DNA from: Caldilinea sp. | GTDB taxonomy: Bacteria > Chloroflexota > Anaerolineae > Caldilineales > Caldilineaceae | Assembly (NCBI GenBank): GCA_025055055.1 | Contig: JANWYX010000035.1 | Coordinates: 1-6,046, forward strand | DNA length: 6,046 nt | Reading direction: 5' to 3' | Made by a program: the position numbers and the translations under genes | Notes under the pieces: model-generated | The model's input: the letters and a program-made list of their open reading frames with translations, nothing else | What the model was told of the DNA's origin: nothing | Databases searched by the model: none | Part shown: piece after piece, positions 1 through 6,046 of the stretch | Numbering within the stretch: position 1 is the first letter of the stretch | How the letters are laid out: every line of letters starts with the position of its first letter

Positions 1-511
1 CTCCTCCGATGTAGGGCAGGATCAGCATGGCTGCCATCATACATAGGTCCTGTACCACAAAAATTCCCAGCATAACTCGGCTGGACAGAGTCCCCATCAG
101 CCCTCGGCCGGCGAGCAGCTTCAGCACGATCATTGTGTTGGAGGTGCTGATGACGGCGCCAAACCAGATCGAAGACACCCAATCCAGCCCCAATGCCTGC
201 CCGATGCCATAGCCGAAAGCGACCGTCAACAAGATCTGAAGCGGCACACCGAAAAGCGCAATGCGGCGCACCGGCTGCAGCTCTTTGAGCGAAAACTCGA
301 TGCCCAGCGTAAAGAGCAACAGGGCCACGCCGATCTCGGCCAGGAGCGCGACATCATCGGGGTTGCTGACCGTAACGCCGCCTGTAAAAGGACCGACGGC
401 GACGCCCGCCAGGATATAGCCGACGATCAGCGGTTGGCGCAGCCACTGCGCAACCAACCCACCGACCTGCGCTGCAACGAGGATGATGGCAATATCGGCT
501 GCAATTCCCAT
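1..511 (-). CDS. CPA2-family (Kef-type) monovalent cation:proton antiporter, N-terminal part
   Basis: This is an inner-membrane antiporter that would exchange K+ or Na+ for protons. Only the first 170 residues are present; the gene runs off the left edge, so the rest of the membrane domain and any C-terminal regulatory (RCK/TrkA-N) domain cannot be seen. Family signatures visible are RQPLIVGYILAGVAVGP (residues 25-41), LLLFTLGIEFS (64-74), a STSNTMIVLKLL segment (122-133) where relatives usually have SST-AIVLKLL, and the VVQDL motif with Asp155, the conserved acidic residue of the ion-binding region. Hydrophobic helices alternate with short loops throughout. The ATG at 509-511 was chosen because the protein starts directly into helix 1 and an AAAGGGAAA purine-rich ribosome site lies just upstream. 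The gene diverges from the plus-strand permease at 666. Whether it is glutathione-gated like KefB/C cannot be told from this fragment. Confidence 0.9.
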   Translation of the reverse strand, partial: MGIAADIAIILVAAQVGGLVAQWLRQPLIVGYILAGVAVGPFTGGVTVSNPDDVALLAEIGVALLLFTLGIEFSLKELQPVRRIALFGVPLQILLTVAFGYGIGQALGLDWVSSIWFGAVISTSNTMIVLKLLAGRGLMGTLSSRVMLGIFVVQDLCMMAAMLILPYIGG

Positions 512-617
512 GAATTTCCCTTTCGATTCGAGCCACGATGAGCAGGTTTCCGCACGAACCCTCCGATTGCTTTCTCTTCTACGTCGTCTAATGTTAGGAT
601 ATCCCTTTGCAAAACAA

Positions 618-648
618 AAGCCGACACGCCGTCCTGAGACGACGGCTT
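618..648 (+). promoter_or_regulatory. Competing hairpins in the leader of the permease gene
   Basis: Two inverted repeats share their right arm just upstream of the permease ribosome site. AAGCCG (618-623) can pair with CGGCTT (643-648), or GCCGTC (628-633) can pair with GACGGC (641-646), but not both. On the minus strand the same structure is followed by a T-rich stretch and looks like a weak terminator. A role as leader control for the permease or as a stop for antisense transcription between the divergent genes is inference. I found no convincing -35/-10 pair for either gene in the 512-665 spacer. Confidence 0.25.
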
Positions 649-665
649 CAAGTTCAGAGGTTTGT

Positions 666-1892
666 ATGACGTTCTTTCAAATTGCAGTGCTTCTGATCAT
701 CGTCATTACGTTGATCGGCGTAGCGATCGGCCGCTGGCCCTGGCTACGCATGAACCGCGCCACCATCGCCTTAACGGGCGCCACCGCCCTGATTGCGATG
801 GGCGCAATTCCCCTGGAAGAAGCCTACAAAGCACTCGACCTCGATACGTTGACGCTGCTCTTCGCCATGATGATTATCAATTACAACCTACGTCGCGCCG
901 GTTTCTTTCAGGTCGTCGCCAACCGCGTTATCCATCATGCGCACAGTGCGCGGCAGTTGTTAGCCTATATCATTGTGGCGTCCGGCGTGCTGTCGGCCAT
1001 CTTCCTCAACGACACGATCGTGATCGTTTTTACGCCCCTGGTGTTGGATCTTTGTGCGGCGCTCAAACAACGACCGATTCCCTATTTGATCGCGCTGGTG
1101 ACTGCGGCCAACATCGGCTCGGTGGCAACGATCATCGGCAACCCGCAGAACATGCTGATCGGCGTGGCTTCCGGCATTCCGTTTAACACGTTCACGGTAT
1201 ATCTGGCGCCGGTGGCGCTGGCCGGCATGGCGGTGATTTGGGGCGTGGTGGCGTTGCTTTATCGAAACGACCTACGAGGACGACTGGTGAAAGAGCCGCT
1301 GGTGCGCGTGCGCACCGAACAGCCGTTGTTACGCAAGAGCCTCTTCGCCGCCGCTGTTATGATGGCGGGCTTTGTGTCGGGGTTTCCGATTCCGTTGGCG
1401 GCTCTGGTCGGCGCTGCAATCTTGCTGATCAGTCGACGCCGCGAGCCGGAGGCGGTCTTTCGCGAGATCGACCTTTCTCTGCTCGTCTTTTTCGGCGGTC
1501 TCTTCATCGTCACCGGCGCCATCGAAAGCGTCGGTTTGAGCGAAAAACTCTTCGTCCTCGTTCAACCGTTGGCCGAACAGGGGGTGGCGGCGCTCTCGCT
1601 GGTGGCGGCGGCGCTGAGCAACCTTGTCTCCAACGTGCCGGCGGTGTTGCTCTTCCGTCCTTACATTCCCGAATTTCCGAATCCCACCCAGGCGTGGCTG
1701 ACGCTGGCGATGTCCACGACGCTGGCGGGCAACCTGACACTGCTCGGCTCTGTCGCCAACCTGATCGTGGCGGAGATCGCCTATCGCCGCGATGTAAACC
1801 TCTCTTTCACGGAGTATTTGAAGGCAGGACCGCTCATCACTGCGATTAGCCTGGCGATCGGGATTTTATGGTTGACGTTGGCGTTTGCCTGA
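666..1892 (+). CDS. SLC13/ArsB/NhaD-type permease (ion transporter superfamily)
   Basis: A 408-residue polytopic membrane carrier of the ion-transporter superfamily that includes ArsB arsenite permeases, NhaD Na+/H+ antiporters and SLC13/DASS anion transporters. The two pseudo-symmetric halves are both visible: in the first, LNDT (114-117) and the hairpin SVATIIGNPQNMLIG (152-166); in the second, SNLVSNVPAVLL (318-329) and TLAGNLTLLGSVANLIVAE (352-370). An arginine-rich cytoplasmic loop (200-224) separates the halves, and the length is normal for the family. The start at 666 is preferred because AGAGG lies six bases upstream and the protein then opens with a membrane helix. The frame is open upstream to 483, but that extension is polar and would overlap the antiporter start. 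Substrate is not decided by these motifs: dicarboxylates, sulfate, arsenite or Na+ are all possible. No arsenic genes are nearby, so arsenite export is not supported. The stop lies 15 bases from the stop of the converging aminotransferase. Confidence 0.92.
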   Translation: MTFFQIAVLLIIVITLIGVAIGRWPWLRMNRATIALTGATALIAMGAIPLEEAYKALDLDTLTLLFAMMIINYNLRRAGFFQVVANRVIHHAHSARQLLAYIIVASGVLSAIFLNDTIVIVFTPLVLDLCAALKQRPIPYLIALVTAANIGSVATIIGNPQNMLIGVASGIPFNTFTVYLAPVALAGMAVIWGVVALLYRNDLRGRLVKEPLVRVRTEQPLLRKSLFAAAVMMAGFVSGFPIPLAALVGAAILLISRRREPEAVFREIDLSLLVFFGGLFIVTGAIESVGLSEKLFVLVQPLAEQGVAALSLVAAALSNLVSNVPAVLLFRPYIPEFPNPTQAWLTLAMSTTLAGNLTLLGSVANLIVAEIAYRRDVNLSFTEYLKAGPLITAISLAIGILWLTLAFA

Positions 1893-1907
1893 TGGAGACG
1901 ACAACGT

Positions 1908-3242
<1,335 letters not shown>

Positions 3243-3288
3243 ATCGTGGTCTCCTTGCCGGTTTCCGTGGGGTTTCTATCTATATGGA

Positions 3289-3738
3289 TTAGAATAATGT
3301 AGGTTGAGAGTGTCCCGGCGGCAAGCCGCGTGCTTCAGGCGGTGGATAGCCGTGTTCGAGCAGCCACTCCCGCGAAGGCCCCGGCCAACGCACGCACGCC
3401 AAATCCATCCGATGCTCGGCGTCGAACTCGATTCCTTCCTCTATCAGCCGCTGCCGCTGCAATTCGGCGCCCCAGTGATCGGCGCGTGGGCTAACCTTGC
3501 CCTGGGCGTTGACGACACGCTGCCAGGGCACGTCTTCCGGTGCAGCGGCCATGGCATAGCCCACCATTCGAGCGGTGCAGCCGCCGACGATCTCGGCAAT
3601 CTGACCATACGTAGCGACCCGACCGGGTGGGATCAGGCGGACGACGGCGTAGATGCGTTCGTAAAGCGGTTGACGCTCCAACGGGGGCGGCCTGCCGGAG
3701 CCGACCCTTTGTTCGCGAGGACGGTTGATGGAAGACAT
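3289..3738 (-). CDS. Alkyltransferase-like protein (MGMT-fold, ATL)
   Basis: A 149-residue protein with the DNA-binding fold of O6-alkylguanine-DNA alkyltransferase. Visible are IPPGRVATYGQIAEIVG (36-52), a recognition helix with Arg57 (TARMVGYAM, 55-63) matching the arginine-finger helix, and PWQRVVNAQGKVS (71-83). The alkyl-acceptor cysteine of true MGMT (PCHR) is Trp72 here, which is the hallmark of alkyltransferase-like proteins. Such proteins do not repair the base; they bind and flip O6-alkylguanine and hand the lesion to nucleotide-excision repair. Gln73 replaces the usual His. About 20 Arg/Pro-rich residues precede the fold and a proline-rich tail of about 30 residues follows it, so the protein is longer than the roughly 100-residue minimal ATLs. 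The ATG is one base after the stop of the aldolase gene, with GGCAGG just upstream inside that gene, so translational coupling is likely. Confidence 0.9.
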   Translation of the reverse strand: MSSINRPREQRVGSGRPPPLERQPLYERIYAVVRLIPPGRVATYGQIAEIVGGCTARMVGYAMAAAPEDVPWQRVVNAQGKVSPRADHWGAELQRQRLIEEGIEFDAEHRMDLACVRWPGPSREWLLEHGYPPPEARGLPPGHSQPTLF

Positions 3739-3739
3739 T

Positions 3740-4630
3740 TTAGCCTGCCGCAGCGAATTTCGCCAACATCTCTTGTGCCGCCTCTTCGCTCAAGTTCACC
3801 AACGGCGGCCGCAGATTGAGCCATGTGCGGTCTCCGGTGCGCATCGCCAGAATCTGCTTAAGTGCAGGAATGGCTGCGTAGTCGCGCGTTGCTGCGCGGT
3901 AGCGGTCAAGACGATGCTGAAGCTGTTCCGCGTTCTCTGCGAGGTAATTGTCGTACAAAAAGCGAATCTTCGCCGGGATAACGTTAGCCATAGCACTGAT
4001 CGTGCCGACACCTCCTAACCGCAGGTTGGCCAGCAAAAAACGCTCGGAGCCGGTGAAGACGTCGAAGCCGGGAAAATTTTCCAGCACGCTCTTCTGGTAA
4101 CCCCAATCGCCGGAGCTGTCCTTCATCCCGACGACAACGCCGGGGTATACGGCCAGCAGCCGTTCGATCACCTTCAGCGAGTAGCCGACCACTGCGATCG
4201 GTGGAATGTGGTAAATATACACCCGCAGCCGGTCGTCGCCGACGCGCTCGATCACCTCGGCGACGGCACGAAAAACACCTTCGTCGTCCACATCTTTATA
4301 GTAAAAAGGCGGCAACATCAACACGCCGCCGCAGCCCAATTGCACCGCCTGTTTCGTCAACTTCACCGTGTCGGGGATGGCGCAAGTGCCGACGCCCGGC
4401 ATCAGCTGTGCGGCCGGAACGCCGCTCTCGACCAACGTCTCCAGCATCGACAGTCGCTCGCCTAGCCCGAGCGAATTGGCTTCGCTGGTGGTGCCGAAGG
4501 GCGCAAGGCCGGTGCATCCTTCATCCAGCAACTGTTTGCAGAACGCAACCCACATTTCTACGGCCGGGCTGAGATCGTCGTTCATCGGCGTAAGCACCGG
4601 TGCAAAGACACCGTGAAGTTTTTCCTGCAT
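3740..4630 (-). CDS. DapA/N-acetylneuraminate lyase family aldolase (not a typical dihydrodipicolinate synthase)
   Basis: A 296-residue TIM-barrel class I aldolase or hydrolyase that would form a Schiff base with pyruvate or a 2-oxo acid. Visible are FAPVLTPM (9-16), the GTTSEA loop (46-51, where DapA has GTTGE), PPFYYKDV (107-114), the catalytic tyrosine Tyr140 in YIYHIPP, and the Schiff-base lysine Lys170 in GMKDSSGD (168-175). Aligning YHIPPI with the E. coli DapA motif YNVPSR puts Ile145 where DapA has Arg138, the residue that binds the substrate carboxylate. A true lysine-pathway DapA is therefore unlikely; 2-keto-3-deoxy-sugar-acid, hydroxy-oxoglutarate or other lyase activities are more plausible, but unproven. 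The start is supported by GAGGAG eight bases upstream. It is the first gene of the minus-strand cluster, and its leader contains pairing segments that may be regulatory. Confidence 0.92.
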   Translation of the reverse strand: MQEKLHGVFAPVLTPMNDDLSPAVEMWVAFCKQLLDEGCTGLAPFGTTSEANSLGLGERLSMLETLVESGVPAAQLMPGVGTCAIPDTVKLTKQAVQLGCGGVLMLPPFYYKDVDDEGVFRAVAEVIERVGDDRLRVYIYHIPPIAVVGYSLKVIERLLAVYPGVVVGMKDSSGDWGYQKSVLENFPGFDVFTGSERFLLANLRLGGVGTISAMANVIPAKIRFLYDNYLAENAEQLQHRLDRYRAATRDYAAIPALKQILAMRTGDRTWLNLRPPLVNLSEEAAQEMLAKFAAAG

Positions 4631-4661
4631 ACCTTTCTCTCCTCAAAAATTCTGTGTGAAA

Positions 4662-4740
4662 CTTCGGAGAAAACAGTTTGCACCATGTCTTCGGAAGCTC
4701 CAAGGAGTTGAATCGATATCTCGAAATGGTGGTCCGAAAG
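4662..4740 (-). promoter_or_regulatory. Candidate structured leader of the aldolase cluster
   Basis: In the transcript running toward the aldolase start, the segment from 4740 down to 4733 (CTTTCGGA) is complementary to two later copies of TCCGAAG, at 4695-4689 and 4668-4662. A second pair, CACCAT (4731-4726) with ATGGTG (4686-4681), nests neatly inside the distal pairing but would cross the proximal one, as in a pseudoknot. Between them, CTCCTT (4707-4702) could pair either with the adjacent GGAG or with the GAGGAG ribosome site of the gene. This permits two exclusive folds. I do not recognise a known riboswitch class, and the lysine riboswitch core is not apparent. Each element is only six to seven bases, so chance remains a real possibility. 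Confidence 0.25.
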
Positions 4741-4796
4741 AAACAATCCTGAAAAATCCATAAATTACCAATGCAGTTCGAGGTGCAACGACTTTA

Positions 4797-4830
4797 AGCT
4801 AGGGGAACCCATAGTGAGGGTGTTCTAGCT
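4797..4830. repeat. Imperfect inverted repeat AGCTA...TAGCT
   Basis: The outer arms AGCTA (4797-4801) and TAGCT (4826-4830) are complementary. Inside them ACCC (4807-4810) pairs with GGGT (4818-4821), with unpaired guanines between the arms and a seven-base loop. The structure is adjacent to a second set of small repeats: ATTGCTT (4835-4841) pairs with AAGCAAT (4858-4864), or ATTGC pairs locally with GCAAT (4844-4848). Neither has a T-tract, so a terminator is not indicated. Confidence 0.35.
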
Positions 4831-4893
4831 ATGTATTGCTTGTGCAATGACTTCTGGAAGCAATGCCGCACGCAGGCGCCGCCCACTGCTGTA

Positions 4894-4931
4894 GAGCCAT
4901 TGGGGAGGGGTGGACGCCACCCCTGCGGCTC
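4894..4931. repeat. Strong GC-rich hairpin, possible weak terminator
   Basis: AGGGGTGG (4906-4913) and CCACCCCT (4917-4924) form a perfect eight-base stem around a three-base loop. GAGCC (4894-4898) and GGCTC (4927-4931) add an outer stem across a seven-by-two internal loop. On the plus strand a run of six T begins ten bases after the outer stem, which is too far for a standard intrinsic terminator. No plus-strand gene ends just before it. It may be a repeat-element or RNA structure rather than a terminator. Confidence 0.45.
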
Positions 4932-5144
4932 AACGCCCACATTTTTTCTCTGCGGGTGAGGGGAAAAGGAATGCGTTTTGACAGCGGTTGCAGGCCGCCT
5001 CCATTGGCGCCGAGCGGTTGGCCCTCCACTCGCCGAGAGAAATCCTGCTCGAAAAAGCCTGCGATCAAGCCCTGATCTTGCATGAAGGTGCAAACGCTCT
5101 CATCTGATAAAAGAGGAGAGAACATTCGCCCCGAGAGGCATCAG

Positions 5145-5166
5145 CTCTTCTGTCTGGACAGAAGAG
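5145..5166. repeat. Perfect ten-base inverted repeat
   Basis: CTCTTCTGTC (5145-5154) is followed after two bases by its exact reverse complement (5157-5166); in RNA this would be a nine-base stem with a CTGG loop. There is no T-tract on either side and no adjacent gene, so a terminator is unsupported. It could be a protein-binding operator-like palindrome or a remnant of a mobile-element end. Confidence 0.45.
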
Positions 5167-5422
5167 TGCTTCAGACGGACGGCAGCGCGCACGAGGTCTA
5201 GGAACTTCCCGGATGCCATGAATGATAAAATCCTTTCAGAGAATATTTTGAAACCCATGTTGACAGGCAGCAAACCTGTTTTACGCTCTGGAGATAATTT
5301 TCGAATATGGATTCTAGATGAGCATATTATATAGAAAAATTCCGCAAGGGCAACGCCTAAGAACATGTATTGTATTATGGGTTCTGTCTAAAGAAACTAA
5401 ATGGTTCTCTCACTAATGATAA

Positions 5423-5448
5423 TGATGTTGCCCCGATTTGGTGGAGGG
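5423..5448 (+). repeat. Putative left terminal inverted repeat of the IS3 element
   Basis: The sequence begins TGATGTTGCCCCGATTTGG and continues with GTGGAG, resembling IS3-family ends that start with TG, have a C-run near position nine and a GATTT-GTGGA block. It lies about 70 bases before the orfA start, the expected distance. A start at 5426 (TGTTGCCCC) is equally possible. The matching right end is outside the window. Confidence 0.45.
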
Positions 5449-5490
5449 AGAGATAAATCCTCTACACTACCAATGGAGGCAATGAAGACA

Positions 5491-5801
5491 ATGAGTGCGA
5501 CACGACGAACACACAGCAGCGAGTTCAAGAGCGAAGCGGTTGAACTCGCTACGAGGAGTGGCCGGTCGATAGCCGAAGTCGAACGCGAGTTGGGGCTGTC
5601 GGAGGGGCTGCTCAAGCAGAGGGTGCGCAAGGCCAAACGGGATGGAGAACAGCATTTCCCGGCCACGGTCGCCTGAAAGCGACAGAGGAAGAGATGCGGC
5701 GGTTGCGGCGTGAGAATGCGATCTTGCGCCAAGAGCGGGAGATTTTAAAAAAAGCGATAGCTATCTTCACGCAGGAGCCGAAGCGAAGTACGCCTTCATA
5801 G
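5491..5801 (+). pseudogene. IS3-family transposase OrfA, frameshifted
   Basis: The DNA-binding subunit of an IS3 transposase. The intact first part reads MSATRRTHSSEFKSEAVE onward, with a helix-turn-helix of the transposase_8 type (about residues 8-45), up to DGEQHFP. The frame then hits TGA at 5674-5676. Moving to the -1 frame at about 5661 restores the expected family continuation: GHGRLK, then an Arg/Glu/Leu-rich zipper (RRLRRENAILRQEREILKK), ending at TAG 5799-5801. The simplest cause is loss of one G from a GGG after CCC at 5658-5662. Corrected length would be about 103 residues, normal for OrfA. ATG 5491 is preferred, with GGAGG (5475-5479) upstream; in-frame ATGs at 5473 and 5482 are alternatives. 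A sequencing or assembly error is not excluded. Confidence 0.88.
5747..5753 (+). promoter_or_regulatory. Programmed -1 frameshift slippery heptamer (A AAA AAA)
   Basis: In the corrected orfA frame the codons are TTA AAA AAA GCG. Slipping back one base on the seven A gives AAA AAA AGC and continues without a stop into orfB (SDSYLHAGAEAKYAFIEKE). IS3 elements make the OrfAB transposase by exactly such a -1 shift at an A-rich site near the end of the zipper. A Shine-Dalgarno-like GGGAG (5737-5741) precedes the tract and a perfect palindrome GATAGCTATC (5756-5765) follows it; their stimulatory role is inference. Confidence 0.7.
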
Positions 5802-6046
5802 AAAAGGAGCGGAATGGGTGTGCAGTGACCCTGCTCTGTCGAGTGCTGGAGGTTTCGGTGAGTGGGTATGACGCCTGGCGGAAACGCCCACCCAGCCGTC
5901 GCCAGCAGGAAGACGAACGGTTGAGCAAGCTGATTCAGTGTGTGCATGCAGAGAGCCGCCAGCGCTACGGCAGTCCCCGCATCCATGCTGAACTGCAAGC
6001 ACAGGGGATACGCTGTGGCCGGAAGCGGGTGGTGCGGTTGATGCGC
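5753..6046 (+). CDS. IS3-family transposase OrfB (integrase-core subunit), N-terminal part
   Basis: The catalytic subunit of the IS3 transposase, expressed as an OrfAB fusion through the slippery tract. This frame has no good ATG and would be missed by simple gene calling; it is open from 5714 to the right edge. Family sequence starts at KYAFIEKERNG and includes CRVLEVSVSGYDAWRKRPPS, then the HTH_21 segment RYGSPRIHAELQAQGI, with GRKRVVRLMR ending at the last base. The rve (DDE) domain follows outside the window. The start given is the first codon after the predicted slip; GTG at 5825 is a possible independent start. Because of the orfA deletion, a fusion from the orfA start would need two shifts. 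Confidence 0.85.

Larger units (their letters stand above)
4741..5422. other. Gene-poor intergenic stretch with several inverted repeats
   Basis: No credible gene is seen on either strand. The longest open frames (minus 4794-5093, 4829-5125 and 5100-5366) lack convincing ribosome sites, have low-complexity Arg/Pro-rich or mixed compositions, and match no domain I know. The left part (about 4800-5100) is GC-rich and carries several short inverted repeats, listed separately. The right part (about 5200-5420) is AT-rich and leads into the insertion sequence. A good -35-like TTGACA at 5260-5265 has no matching -10. The stretch may hold the aldolase promoter at its left end, decayed DNA or an unrecognised dispersed repeat. 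Confidence 0.6.
5423..6046 (+). mobile_element. IS3-family insertion sequence, left part
   Basis: The typical IS3 layout is visible: a putative terminal repeat, then an orfA with a helix-turn-helix and leucine-zipper-like tail, an A7 slippery tract, and orfB overlapping in the -1 frame. The right end, the DDE catalytic residues and the second terminal repeat lie beyond the window, so target duplication and completeness cannot be checked. The left boundary is estimated from the TG...CCCC pattern and could be off by several bases. The orfA lesion suggests that this copy may be inactive. Confidence 0.85.

Noticed and set aside
483..665. In-frame upstream extension of the permease by 61 codons
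   Set aside because: It is polar, unlike the family N-terminus, overlaps the antiporter start on the other strand, and the ATG at 666 has a good ribosome site.
666..1892. Arsenite efflux gene arsB
   Set aside because: The motifs are shared by the whole superfamily, and no arsR, arsC or arsA is nearby.
4631..4740. Lysine riboswitch upstream of a dapA-like gene
   Set aside because: The conserved core and five-helix layout are not visible, and the enzyme does not look like a lysine-pathway DapA.
4794..5125. Two overlapping minus-strand open frames of about 98 residues
   Set aside because: Composition is Arg/Pro/Gly-rich translation of GC-rich repeat sequence, ribosome sites are weak, and they read through the strong hairpin at 4894-4931.
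5002..5138. Similar 16-base words CATTGGCGCCGAGCGG (5002-5017) and CATTCGCCCCGAGAGG (5123-5138)
   Set aside because: 13 of 16 bases match, but with only two imperfect copies in GC-rich DNA this is compatible with chance.
5263..5284. ACAGG/CCTGT hairpin followed by TTTT as an intrinsic terminator
   Set aside because: Five-base stem, short T-run and no gene ending before it.
5260..5288. Consensus-like -35 TTGACA as a promoter toward the IS element
   Set aside because: No acceptable -10 at 16-18 bases; the best option matches only half of the consensus.
5100..5366. 88-residue minus-strand open frame next to the IS element
   Set aside because: No ribosome site before its ATG, no recognisable domain, and it spans the AT-rich spacer and the perfect palindrome.

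Overview
The window is from a bacterial chromosome. It is GC-rich through the genes and clearly more AT-rich around 5200-5420. No rRNA, tRNA or CRISPR array is visible. The aminotransferase and aldolase resemble proteins I associate with Chloroflexota, but that is an impression rather than a demonstrated placement.

Layout. Positions 1-511 (minus) hold the N-terminal part of a CPA2/Kef-type cation:proton antiporter that runs off the left edge. Diverging from it across a 154-base spacer is a complete SLC13/ArsB/NhaD-type 12-helix-class permease (666-1892, plus). It converges, with only 15 bases between stops, on a three-gene minus-strand cluster that reads from right to left: a DapA/NAL-family aldolase (3740-4630), an alkyltransferase-like MGMT-fold protein (3289-3738) and a class III PLP aminotransferase (1908-3242). 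The first two are one base apart and the third follows after 46 bases, so one transcript is likely.

Positions 4631-5422 form a long stretch without a credible gene. It contains the leader of the aldolase cluster, which has repeated complementary segments, and several compact inverted repeats. From about 5423 to the right edge lies the left part of an IS3-family insertion sequence. Its orfA carries an apparent one-base deletion. Its orfB is in the -1 frame behind an A7 slippery tract and is cut by the window end.

How the genes may work together: the aldolase and aminotransferase are both Schiff-base/PLP enzymes acting on 2-oxo acids and amines, so a small catabolic or salvage route for an amino acid or 2-oxo acid is plausible. 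The aldolase lacks the arginine typical of true dihydrodipicolinate synthase, so lysine biosynthesis is unlikely. The DNA-damage-sensing protein between them has no obvious metabolic link. The two divergent transporters are both secondary ion-coupled carriers. Nothing here clearly amounts to a new defence or mobile system; the most worthwhile leads are the structured aldolase leader, the cysteine quartet in the aminotransferase, and the broken but frameshift-competent IS3 element.
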